A stretch of DNA of 29,760 nucleotides, from positions 3,248,427 to 3,278,186 of the forward strand of contig BFEA01000073.1 in NCBI GenBank assembly GCA_003427395.1, in the 5' to 3' direction. The stretch comes from Chara braunii (lineage: Eukaryota; Streptophyta; Charophyceae; Charales; Characeae). Positions within the stretch are counted from its first letter, which is position 1, and every line of letters begins with the position of its first letter. The position numbers and the translations under genes were made by a program. Positions 18,262-27,365 of the stretch are shown in pieces. The notes beneath the pieces are model-generated. The model worked only from the letters and a program-made list of their open reading frames with translations. It had not been told where the DNA came from and did not search any database.

Positions 18262-18660
18262 ATGATGACTGAAAAGTATAATGTCCTAGAAGCCCTAACT
18301 CGTGTCACCTGCGGTGGTGCCTTCCCTTATATGTTTGTCAAATACATTACTTGTGTGAAAAATACAACGACTGTACATGTGCTTGTCTCTAGATTCCTTG
18401 ACACAGATGATTATGATATTCGACCCTACATCCTAGAAGGGGTTGATCAGGACCCTAGTTTCTTTACCAACTGGGATGTCATAGTTGAGTGTGTCAAAGT
18501 TGAGAGGGATCAGTTGAGACAGCAAGGGATAGAAGCGAGTTGGAGCTTACTGCCTAGGATTTATGAGAGGATTCCTACCCCGTCAGTACCTGAAGGGTTT
18601 TGCGATGGTAATAACTGGCAGCCAATCATCAATGCAGCACTGAGGAGGCAAACCTGGTAA
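18262..18660 (+). CDS. GGAFPY-family leader ORF 1
   Basis: 132 codons, first ATG of two in a row. It carries the three marks of the family: GGAFPY at residues 18-23, RFLDTDDYDIRPY at 44-56 after a beta-strand (VHVLV), and a C-terminal block with FCDGNNWQPIINAAL ending in W. The helix between has a W near the middle. No known domain, signal peptide or membrane segment is recognised. It is the first protein after the primer site, with a 234-nt untranslated stretch in front. The stop is 7 nt before the next ATG. The function is unknown. An accessory or structural role for the retroelement is inferred from position only. Confidence 0.65.
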   Translation: MMTEKYNVLEALTRVTCGGAFPYMFVKYITCVKNTTTVHVLVSRFLDTDDYDIRPYILEGVDQDPSFFTNWDVIVECVKVERDQLRQQGIEASWSLLPRIYERIPTPSVPEGFCDGNNWQPIINAALRRQTW

Positions 18661-18667
18661 GTAGTCA

Positions 18668-19063
18668 ATGTCAGCAGTAACGAGAGCAATAGAGGTGCTG
18701 ACAAGGATCACGGCTGGGGGTGCCTTCCCGTACGTTATTGAGAGGTGTGTGACTTGTGAGCATGACTCAGTGATCTTGTATGTCCTTGTAGCTCGGTTTC
18801 TTGATACGGATGACTATGATGTGAGGCCATACGTATCTGTTGAGACAAGGAGAGGGATCGATTACGAGGCATGTTGGATAGCTGCTGCTGAATATATCTT
18901 GGATGAAAGGTTGTTGTTGAGACAACGAGGGAAGAAAGTGACTTGGAGTGTCTTGTCTAGAGAGTTTGAGAGATTCCCGAGTCCGCCCGTGCCCGCTAGC
19001 TTCTGTGACGGGAAAGACTGGGGACCATTCCTCAACGCGGTACTTAGGGACCGAGTGTGGTGA
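18668..19063 (+). CDS. GGAFPY-family leader ORF 2
   Basis: 131 codons, intact. GGAFPY lies at residues 17-22, then VLVARFLDTDDYDVRPY, a central region, VTWSVLSREFERFPSP and SFCDGKDWGPFLNAVLR, ending in W as ORF 1 does. It is clearly a paralogue of ORF 1 at protein level, while the DNA is diverged, so the duplication is old. Only GCC separates its TGA from the ATG of the next ORF (TGAGCCATG), which suits termination-reinitiation. Confidence 0.65.
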   Translation: MSAVTRAIEVLTRITAGGAFPYVIERCVTCEHDSVILYVLVARFLDTDDYDVRPYVSVETRRGIDYEACWIAAAEYILDERLLLRQRGKKVTWSVLSREFERFPSPPVPASFCDGKDWGPFLNAVLRDRVW

Positions 19064-19066
19064 GCC

Positions 19067-19402
19067 ATGCCAAGAGATGTCTACACTCCTGATGACGGAG
19101 AGAGCTTCTGCTTCGAGGTCTATCTAGATGAGCAACGAGCGACTGTCATCGGGGTCGTAAGAGGATACGACACTAGGCTAGGGAGGTGTGATGAGATTGG
19201 CATGGTAGAGCACTACCTTGAGCTTATGCGGGCGGCTGTTTTTAGAGCAATTACGGATCAGACTAAGATTAGGCATTTGCTGGATTGCAAGAGTTCGGAT
19301 GGCAGGAGAGTGATGCTACATGCGAGAGACGAGATCATCCTATCTAGACAGCGTTCTGCAGACAGTCTGGCTAGAGGCGCTAGAAGCAGCCCAAGGCAAT
19401 GA
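19067..19402 (+). CDS. Leader ORF of a different type
   Basis: 111 codons between GGAFPY copies 2 and 3. It lacks all three family motifs. It shows GESFCFEVYLDEQRATVIGV and RAITDQTKIRHLLDCK, a beta-rich then helical pattern, and a basic tail. It may be a relative of the LTR ORF at 17050-17475 (similar placing of ITD and the cysteine), but the resemblance is too weak to claim. Its stop overlaps the next ATG as ATGA. Confidence 0.5.
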   Translation: MPRDVYTPDDGESFCFEVYLDEQRATVIGVVRGYDTRLGRCDEIGMVEHYLELMRAAVFRAITDQTKIRHLLDCKSSDGRRVMLHARDEIILSRQRSADSLARGARSSPRQ

Positions 19403-19923
19403 TACTGGAATGTGAAAACTCTACGTCCATTGCGACCGTGACCATTGGTAGAGGATGGTTGGATAAAGTAACTGAGATTGACAGTCCGTTCGATATATTG
19501 AGACACGACGTCTGTAAGGAAGGGCATTTAGTATTCTATATTCCAGTGGTCCGATTTCTCAAGACTGACGAGCTTGACGTAAGGGTTTATGCTCAGGAAG
19601 GAATAAGAGAAGAAGAAGGTTATTTAGAGTGTTTGAGGAGAGTGTACATTCATCTCTCGAGGGTAAGGGAACTACTTTGAAGCTTGCCTGAGAAAGCGAC
19701 TTGGGGGAAACGAGTCAGGCAATTTGAAAGACTCCCTAGTTTTCTGACTACGGATAGCTTTGCTGACAGGAGAGACCGGGCGCCTCTTCTAGAAGCTATT
19801 GCCGTGGTTGGTAAGGCAAGAGAGAATGACTTAGTCATCCGGCCGAAGACTCTGTTTTCCAATACCTTTGTACGTCGGTTCGAAGTTCAAGACGAAGCTT
19901 CTCTTGAATTTTCCCTCGCCTGA
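19399..19923 (+). pseudogene. GGAFPY-family leader ORF 3, diverged and broken
   Basis: The ATG overlaps the previous stop. The frame contains FYIPVVRFLKTDELDVRVY, aligning with the second family motif, then an in-frame TGA at 19678-19680. After it follows KATWGKRVRQFERLPSF and a degraded SF-D-R block. The GGAFPY position reads DSPFDI, so the first motif is lost. With one stop near residue 94 it is a pseudogene or makes a truncated protein. CGA to TGA would explain the stop. Confidence 0.6.
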
Positions 19924-19942
19924 CAATGGAAAGGAGTTTGTT

Positions 19943-20452
19943 ATGGCTGAGGAGGATGCTGACTTCTTAGGAAACAGATATATTTGGGAGAAGGCTGAAG
20001 GAAGAGTATTACCCGATATTAATTCTTCGGTCATCTCGAGCCTACTCCGGGATTTGGAACCCTTCACGGTAGGAGGGGCGTTTCCTTATAAGATTGAGAG
20101 ATACACTGTCTTAGCCATACCTGAGGCAGAGAAGAAAGTGTATGTGTTAGTAACTCGCTTCCTAGAGACCAATGAATATGACGTGCGTATATACACTCCA
20201 GTGACTAGGAAGATTTGGCGACGGTATACTGGGTGTCACGAGTGGGCACTTAGTCACGTCTGTAAATACAGAAACGAACTCAAGAAGGAAGGTAAGAAAG
20301 TTACCTAGAGTGTGGAGCCTACTGAGTACGAAGGCTTCCCAAGTCCTCATATACCAAATAGCTTTGTCAGTGGTGAGAACTGGGAGCCGATCCTTAATAC
20401 TGTCTTAAGAGATAGAAAGTGGAGTAGTGTCTCTATTGAGGATTCTAGTTAA
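19943..20452 (+). pseudogene. GGAFPY-family leader ORF 4, one stop
   Basis: From ATG 19943 (the frame is open back to 19868 and overlaps ORF 3). An N-terminal extension of about 43 residues precedes GGAFPY at 44-49. Then VYVLVTRFLETNEYDVRIY follows. TAG at 20306-20308 stands exactly where ORF 2 has the tryptophan of VTWSV. After it the frame continues with FPSPHIPNSFVSGENWEP, ILNTVLRDRKW and a terminator at 20450-20452. A TGG to TAG change is the simplest explanation, and the alignment with ORF 2 supports it directly. Confidence 0.65.
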
Positions 20453-20531
20453 AAGACTTAGTAGGCACTGGAAAAGATTAGATATATCGAACAAACAAAG
20501 AAGAATCATGGGGGTCGCTAGGGATTAGGCA

Positions 20532-20954
20532 ATGTCTGGTTACTGTCCGGCAGTCACGGCAGCACTAGACGCCCTAATTCCTTTTACCAGTGGAGGAGCT
20601 TTCCCGTACAAGATAGAGCGCTGCATATCCCTGGAGGAGAAACACGCACCTGGGAAGGCGTATATCCTTGTAGTGAAGTTCCTTGACATTCGTGAGTACG
20701 ATATTCGACCCTATGTTCCCTCATTAAGAGAGAAAGGGCCAAATCGCGAGTCCTTTCAGAGTTGGATTAGTGATATAGTTAATCAAGAGAAGAGAGAGTT
20801 AGAAAGAAAAGGAGTAAGAGTAGTGAGTAACCTAACTCCGATTGTGTTTGACAGGTTCCCCGAACCAGTTTTGTCGGAAAGTTTTACGGACGGCAGAAAC
20901 TGGGAACCAATTCTAAACGCAATCATAAGAGAGAAAAGGTTCAGGAAGAAATAG
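20532..20954 (+). CDS. GGAFPY-family leader ORF 5
   Basis: 140 codons, intact, ATG 20532. GGAFPY at 21-26, then AYILVVKFLDIREYDIRPY, a charged helix (NQEKRELERKGVRV), FDRFPEP and SFTDGRNWEPILNAIIR, with a basic end (REKRFRKK) in place of the usual W. It is closest to ORF 4 by eye (KIER after GGAFPY, NWEPILN). It ends 25 nt before gag, so the family directly precedes the structural gene. Confidence 0.65.
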   Translation: MSGYCPAVTAALDALIPFTSGGAFPYKIERCISLEEKHAPGKAYILVVKFLDIREYDIRPYVPSLREKGPNRESFQSWISDIVNQEKRELERKGVRVVSNLTPIVFDRFPEPVLSESFTDGRNWEPILNAIIREKRFRKK

Positions 20955-20979
20955 GAGTTTAACCAGTAAATCAGACAAG

Positions 20980-21723
20980 ATGGTCAGGGGACCGGATGCA
21001 AGGCAGAATCTTGCGATCTCCTCCGCGGGTGACGGAGAAGTGACCACTACCACTGTTCTACAAGAAATGTTGAAAAGGATAGAAGCCATGAAGACCGGGA
21101 TCGACACTATGAATGTTCGTCTAGACCTTCCAAGAGCTAAGGTACCTTCAGAGAACATACCCTGCTTTGATGGAACCAAAGTTAGAGAGTTCCTGGAAGA
21201 CTATGATGTCTTTGGTATGAGTCACGGTTGGTCGGACAAACAGAAGTTAAAAGCTCTGCTAGCCTATGTTGAGCCTAAGATGAGGGTATCGGTGACAAAA
21301 ACGACACAAAGACTCACAACATGGGTCGAGGTTAGACAAAAGATGCTGGAAAAATATGCAAAGTATGACGTCCCAACGACCATGCAAAATTTGTTGGAAG
21401 TGCGACGTTCAAAATATGCAACCCTTGATCAATTCCTAGAGGATTTTGAGCGGGTTGCGCGGAGAGTACCCTTCCTGGATGAGGCCCAGAAGTGTCATGT
21501 CCTGCTAACTAATTTCGCAGAGGATGAAAGAAAGAGTGTGGTAAGCCGCGCTGCTCATTATCCTTTGAAGTGGGATGAAGTGGTTGAGATGGTCCGTGAA
21601 CTACCTTCGGTGTCAAACCGGAAGTGGTCTCTGGAACAGATGAAAACAATCACTAGTGCAAGAGAAGGAAATGTTGAGGCAGCTAAGGGAGGAAACCGAA
21701 GAGATCTTCGGTCTTCTCGTTAA
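20980..21723 (+). CDS. Retrotransposon gag, N-terminal part
   Basis: 247 codons from ATG 20980. After a short low-complexity start and a heptad-like helix (LQEMLKRIEAMKTGIDTM), the core has the Ty3/gypsy gag look: FLEDYDVFGMSHGWSDKQKL, YAKYDVPTTMQNLLEVRR, TLDQFLEDFERVARRVPFLD. Gag proteins package the element RNA in cytoplasmic particles. The frame loses coding sense near 21655 and ends at 21723. The protein continues in the +1 frame from about 21656, where the coiled, zinc-knuckle and protease parts lie. Either a +1 frameshift signal or a one-base indel separates them. Confidence 0.8.
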   Translation: MVRGPDARQNLAISSAGDGEVTTTTVLQEMLKRIEAMKTGIDTMNVRLDLPRAKVPSENIPCFDGTKVREFLEDYDVFGMSHGWSDKQKLKALLAYVEPKMRVSVTKTTQRLTTWVEVRQKMLEKYAKYDVPTTMQNLLEVRRSKYATLDQFLEDFERVARRVPFLDEAQKCHVLLTNFAEDERKSVVSRAAHYPLKWDEVVEMVRELPSVSNRKWSLEQMKTITSAREGNVEAAKGGNRRDLRSSR

Positions 21724-23293
21724 GCTTGGTAGCTTCGAAAAGTTAACCCTTCCTGCCCCAGCAACTCAAGCACTTGTTGGAGCCGAAGAAGGTAAGGTAG
21801 AAAGAAAGAAGGAGAAGCAAAAAGAGGAGAGTGAAAGTGAGAGCGAGAGTAGTGATGATGATGACGCTAGGCGAAGGAGAAAAGAAAGACAAAAGAAGAA
21901 GCGTGACCGGGATTGGAAGAAAGATAATAAGAGCCGAGATTGGCAAAGGAGAGATGACCCCTTCCGATGTTATTATTGTGACGAGGAAGGTCATACTATA
22001 ACTCGGTGCTCTTTACTAGAGAAGGAACTCGAAGAAGGGATTGTCAATAAGAATGTCAATGAGCACGTCTGTGATGCCAAATGGAACAAGATAGATTTCC
22101 AAGTCAAAGGAGGGATGCGAGCAGTTGTCCTAGAACAGGCTAGGGCCAATAAGGATAAAAAGAAGAAGGTTAGAGTTAATGTTATCACTTTTGATGGTAT
22201 GCTACCTCTAGAGATAGTGGCTCGAGATGACAATCCTGAAAGTCAAAGCTTGAATGTATCCCATATCAGCCAAAAAGCGGTCAAAGAGAAAAAGCGAGAC
22301 AAGGCTCAAAGAGAGCTAGACCAGCTGATAGATGGGACAAAGGATCTAGTGAAGGAAAGGAAAGGAAAGGAAGTCGCCGGGAAGAAGAGAAGGGTGGTCT
22401 TGAGATCCGAAGCCGAGGAAGGGATCTCGATAGATGAAGTAGTGAAGAAATTACTCGAGGAAACCGAGATCACCCTATCTTGGAAAGAAGTTGTAGCTTT
22501 GGTACCCAAGTTTAGGGAAGAACTTAAGAAGATGGTTGAAAGGCGGAAGGTAAAAATCAATAGCCTAAGACTCTTTCCTCAGCATGTGGAAAAAGCCCCG
22601 CCTGGTACCAAGATGAGGTTTGGTAATATGTCGTGTGGATACTTGAATATCTCTGTCAATGACGTAAAGGTTAAAGCGCTAGTGGACTCTGGGGCTGAGA
22701 TGGTGCTTATGTCCTCGGCCACAATGAGATCATGTGGACTTGGAATAGATAAGAAAGTCAACCATCAACTGTCCAATATAACCGGATTCTTACCATTGGA
22801 AGGGTTCATTGATGATTTGCCTATTCAGATTGAGACTTAACGAGCCGAGATCCTCTCTTTTGTGGTCCCCAACTTGGATCATGACTGTATTCTCGGAGGC
22901 CCTTTCCTACATAGAATGGAGGCTTGTGCGTTCTTTGGCCATGATGGGGCAACCTGGCTTTCTCTCCAGGATGCTAACAATGGTCAAGAACAGGCTTTTG
23001 TGATAAGTGATACGCATCATCCCCGTCATCAGCGACATGTTAACTCTCTTAAGAATGGAAAATCTAACAAGCGGATTGAGGAAGTACGAGCAAAACTGAA
23101 GGAAAATGGAGTAATAAATGAGAAGACAACGATTAGAGTGAATGATATTGGGAAGATGCTCAAGCTCCTGGATAAAGAAAAAAAGTTGGGCGATAAGAGA
23201 GAGATGAAAGGTTTCAAGGATGTTGTGAGGGCAGCCAAAGCTGGCACGATGCAGCTCACCTTCTCTGCGACTGGTCCTTTTTTAGGAAAATAG
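21656..23293 (+). pseudogene. Gag C-terminus, zinc knuckle and aspartic protease
   Basis: Continues gag in the +1 frame. It has a charged, serine/acid and lysine-rich linker, then a CCHC zinc knuckle (CYYCDEEGHTITRC, 21968-22009) that binds RNA. A lysine-rich spacer follows, then the retropepsin active site DSG in ALVDSGAEMVLMSSA (Asp codon 22685-22687), with a following LPLEGF strand. TAA at 22838-22840 interrupts the frame. Beyond it the protease end resumes in frame (PNLDHDCILGGPFLHRMEAC), as expected of retropepsins. A linker then runs to TAG 23291-23293, where the frame shifts to that of reverse transcriptase. It is therefore non-functional as one polyprotein. Confidence 0.82.
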
Positions 23294-25242
23294 TCACCGG
23301 ATATAAGAGGAAGTATAAACGCAAGGGCGTTAAAAAGAATCCGGTGGCAGTCCTAATAGAAAAGAATTACAATGAGGCATTAAAGAAGGAGAGAAAGATA
23401 ATTAAAAGATTGAGAGAGACTGCATTAAAAGGAGGAAGAATTACCCCAGAGAGGTTTAAGATAATGAAGGTAGGAGACGATGACTTCCTCCTTCCGGCTG
23501 AGAGGGATTTCATATATGAATTATGTCAGAAGTACAGTGGTGTCTTTTGCTTTAATGATGAGGAGAGGGGATGACTGGACGTTAACATGGTCAAGATCTG
23601 GACCGTTCCTCACACACCTTGGAATGATAGACCCTCAAAATATGCTTAAAAGGAAGAAAAATAGGTAATGGAGTATATAAACCAGAAGATCGCCTCCAAC
23701 GTTGCGGAACCAGCTGATGCAGCTTACGCCAATCACTGGTTTTGCTTTTAGAAGCCAGGTGGTGGCCTGCGCTGGATACAGAACTTGCAAAAGTTGAATT
23801 CGGTAACGGTTCGCGATGAGGGTAGTTTACCCAACGTGAATCTGTTGGCCGAGTCTTTTGCCGGAAGGAGCATCTACTCCCTAATAGACTTGTACTCTGC
23901 CTATGATCAATTTCCGATAGATCTTACTAGTCGGCCTATGACCGTCATGCATACACCGAGAGGCCTCATACAAATGTGTGTGGTGCCTCAAGGGTGGACG
24001 AATGGGGTCGCGGGCGTTCAGCGAGACATGCTGAAGGTCATGGAGGACATATGCCCAGAGGTTACGTTCCCATACATTGATGAAAATCCAGTTAAAGGAC
24101 CAAAGGAAAAAAATGAGACTTTAGTGGATGGCCGAGTCAGGCAGTTTGTATGGGAACATGCGCAGGGAGTAGCGAAAGTACCAGAAAGGTTGGCTAAATA
24201 CAACCTAATAGCCAGCGGACCAAAATCACTACTGTTCCAAAGGGAGGTAACGATCTTGGGTTTTAGGTGCTTCTTGGAAGGAAGAAGTCCTGATCCTAAG
24301 AAAGTGGATAAACTCCTGAACTGGCCGATGCCTCTAAAAACGGTTGAGGAAGTAAGGAGCTTCCTAGGGGTCTGCAGCTTCTGGCGGATCTTCATTCCCG
24401 GGTTCGCCAAGATAGCCGAGCCCCATAGAGAAATAGTGCGATAAGGAGCTAGCTTAGAGTGGTCTGACCAAAGAGAGAAGGCTGCGCGGGCACTTCAAGA
24501 TAAGTTAAGAGATGGCGGGGTCGTATTAGGAGTACCATACTTCGACGATGAAAGGGAGAGGCCCTTCATCATCGAAGCCGATGGCGGCCCAATAGCATTA
24601 GGAGGGGTGCTCGTGCAACGAGATGAGAATGGTAAAGAAATGCCATTTAGATTTGAGAGTTTCACCCTTAATTCGGTTGAGAGAAGCTATATTCAGTTCA
24701 GGAAGGAACTTCTGGCAATCCTGCACTGTCTCAGGATGTTTAGACACTATGTTATGGGGCGGAGATTCATCCTAAGAACGGATTCCACAACGGTAATCGG
24801 AGCTGTTAAGAGGCATCAACAGGTAAATGCTACAATCAGTAGGTGGATAGCTCACATATGGACGTATGATTTTTTATTAGAAAAAGTACCTACTGAAAAG
24901 AATCGAGCCGATGGGCTGAGCCGCGTAGAATGGGGATCAATAGATGATGAATCTCTTGAGGAGGCACCCTTCGTTGACGAATTCCTTATAGAAGACGATG
25001 ATGAAGGACTACCTCCAGCTCCTAGTTCTTATACAGCCTCAGCCATAGCAACAAGCAGGGAAGACTGCTGGGGAGAAAAGGAAGACCCTTACCTCCACTA
25101 CCTCCTAACTCAAGAGGATGAGGAGGAAGGATGGTATGGTATGGCAGAACAAGCCGCTGTTGCATCCCATGAGCTGACAGAAAGTTCAAGGATGGCTGAA
25201 CGAAGGATGAATGAGATAGAGGAAGAACCGGAAGACCCTTAG
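23281..25242 (+). pseudogene. Reverse transcriptase and RNase H
   Basis: One frame with stops at 23572, 23647, 23662, 23749 and 24442. Visible blocks: VPHTPWND before the fingers, KPGGGLRWIQNLQKLN, motif A DLYSAYDQF (Asp near 23887), motif B VPQGWTN, motif C YIDE at 24073-24084 where YIDD is usual, and the thumb (PMPLKTVEEVRSFLG). RNase H follows: EADGG (Asp 24580), FRKELLAILHCL, RTDSTTVIG, NRADGLSR. The enzyme would copy element RNA and remove the template. The second Asp of the YxDD box is Glu and there are five stops, so it is dead. After RNase H a long acidic linker leads to TAG at 25240-25242. Confidence 0.88.
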
Positions 25243-26578
25243 CAAGATAAGGACGCAAAGGAGAGATTTAAGAAGGATGAGTATGATGGGGAATATAAGA
25301 GGATCGGTATGGTAATGAGCAGTAATCAGTTGGACGAATTCTATCATGAGAGAACAAAGAGAACTTTTAGGCTACGTAGGGGTCACCTTTTTGTGGATGC
25401 TAACGAAGGACTACCGCCACTGAGAGTAGTGTGTGGTAAGGAAAGGCAACTATAGGTGATCGCCGCACTGCATGAGGGTCTAGCAGGGGGTCATAGGGGT
25501 GTTGATGCTACATACTATAAAGTATCTCGACTATATCACTGGGATAGTCTAAGGGATATGGTTATGAGATATTGTAAGTCATGTGAAGCCTGTCAGAAAA
25601 GGTCATCTATGAGATTGATTGAACCCCTATATCTCACTGTTCTTGTTGAACCTGGCAGTACTGTTCACCTTGATCTAATTACTATGCCACCTGGTAAGGA
25701 TGGAATGAAATATGTACTAAACATGAGAGATAACATATCTGGTTATGTTGAACCAAAAGTCATCCGTAAGAAAACTGCAAAGACTGTGACAGATTGGATC
25801 GAGGAAATCTATCTAAGGTACCGCTTCATACGTGAGTTTGTGGCTGACCAGGGATCAGAGTTCAAGAACGAGATGGTCAGGAGGCTTATGTTCAGACTTG
25901 GAGTCAGGATCAGATTTGTGACACCATATCATCCGCAGGCTAATGCACCAGTGGACAGAGGCCACATGACACTAAAGGATGCTATATCGAAATGGTGCTA
26001 AGGTGACTCCAGGAACTGGCCATCTTTCTTGAAGGCGGCTGTCTACGCTGACAATGTGACTGTCAAACGGACTACAGGTTATGCGCCCATTACACTCTGG
26101 TATGACAGATATGCTACTTCTCCTATTGAGAACCTGGTTGAGACCTGGAACCATGAGGCACAGAGAGAGTCATACTCCACAGAGGAGTTGCTGAGGCTGA
26201 GGATCAGGCAGATCAGGGATGTGGATGAGGCCATAATTGAGGCCACAAAGAGGATATCAGACAACAGATTATTTGATCAGACACGGTGGAACAGCAAGAG
26301 GTACATCAGGAAGGAACGACTTCAGGTCGGAGATATTGTACTTCTACATGATACATCTCTCGAGACAAAGTGGGCCAAGAGATTGGAGGTCAGGTGGATG
26401 AGACCATTCAGGATCATCAGAGAGGTTGAAGGCAAGGCCTATGAGTTAGCAGAGATGGATGGTACGAGATCTCATGGTATAGTATCCGACTCCCGGCTCC
26501 GAAAATTCATACTTCGAGACGCAGATTTGATTCCGAGTTCGGGCAGAGTGATGAGGCGAGGCCCGATAGCCGTCTAGC
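25243..26578 (+). pseudogene. Integrase with GPY/F-like module
   Basis: The same frame as reverse transcriptase, with stops at 25453 and 25999. The HHCC zinc finger spans 25471-25593 (HEGLAGGH to CEAC). The catalytic core shows HLDLI (Asp 25672-25674) and VADQGSEFKN (Asp 25846-25848). The third position, in HPQANAPVDRGH, is Asp (25954-25956) where Glu is standard. After 26001 the frame continues with ATSPIENLVETWN, helices, and VRWMRPFRIIREVEGKAYEL, which matches a GPY/F module. The stops and the Glu-to-Asp change make this copy inactive. There is no chromodomain after the module. Confidence 0.88.
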
Positions 26579-26587
26579 ATCAGCCTA

Positions 26588-27365
26588 AACATGCTGAGAT
26601 GTGACCAGTGTGCCCTCGGCGTTTGTTGGGACGTGGTGAGAGTGCCGCGAACTTCAGATGATTATATGCTGGGATGTGGACAGTGTGCCACCAGCTTCAG
26701 TTGACGACGATTATATGCTGAGATGTGGACAATGTGCCGCCAGCTTCAATTGATTATGATCATATGCTGGGATGTGGACAGTGTGCTGCCAGCTTCAGTT
26801 GACGATGATCATATGCTGGGATGTGGACAGTGTGCCGCCAGCTTCAGTTGATGACGATTATATGCTGGGATGTGGACAGTGTGCCGCCAGCTTCAGTCGA
26901 TGACGATTATATGCTGGGATGAGGACAGTGTGCCGCCAGCTTCAGTTGATGACGATTATATGTTGGGATGTGGACAGTGTGCCGCCAACTTCAGTTCATG
27001 GCGATTATGAGCTGGGATGTGGGCAGTGTTGCCGCCAGCTACAGATAATGATGATTATTGGTTGGGATATGGCCAGTCAGGCACCAGCTATCGATGATTA
27101 TGAGCTGGGATGTGGACAGTGTTGCCGCCAGCTACAGATGATGATGATTATTGGCTGGGATGTGGCCATTGAGCCGCCAGCTATCGATGATTATGAGCTG
27201 GGATGTGGACAGTGTTGCCGCCAGCTACAGATAATGATGATTATTTGCATGGGACGTGGCCAGTGAGCCGCCGACTATCGATGATGATTAAGAGTTGGAA
27301 CGTGGCCAGTGAGCCGCCAACTATCGATGATGATTATGTGCTAGGACGTGGCCTGTGTGCCTCCA
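26588..27365 (+). repeat. ~49-base tandem array after pol
   Basis: The unit is TATGCTGGGATGTGGACAGT then GTGCCGCCAGCTTCAGTTGA and TGACGAT, about 14 copies. From about 27005 it alternates two variants (GTGTTGCCGCCAGCTACAG and GAGCCGCCAGCTATCG), a higher-order unit of about 98 bases. Tandem repeats between pol and the 3' LTR are known in plant Tat/Ogre elements. Confidence 0.92.

Larger units (their letters stand above)
16369..26578 (+). mobile_element. Ty3/gypsy-type LTR retrotransposon, decayed
   Basis: Order: LTR (at least 16875-18003), primer-binding site, a leader with six small ORFs, gag with zinc knuckle, protease, reverse transcriptase, RNase H, integrase with GPY/F-like tail. The order RT-RNaseH-integrase defines Ty3/gypsy. 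ORFs ahead of gag, a tRNA-Asp primer and tandem repeats after pol recall plant Tat/Athila-type elements. Pol carries eight stop codons after protease plus a frameshift, so the copy cannot make its own enzymes. The left end of the LTR and the 3' LTR are not identified, so the bounds given are only the recognisable part. Confidence 0.85.
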
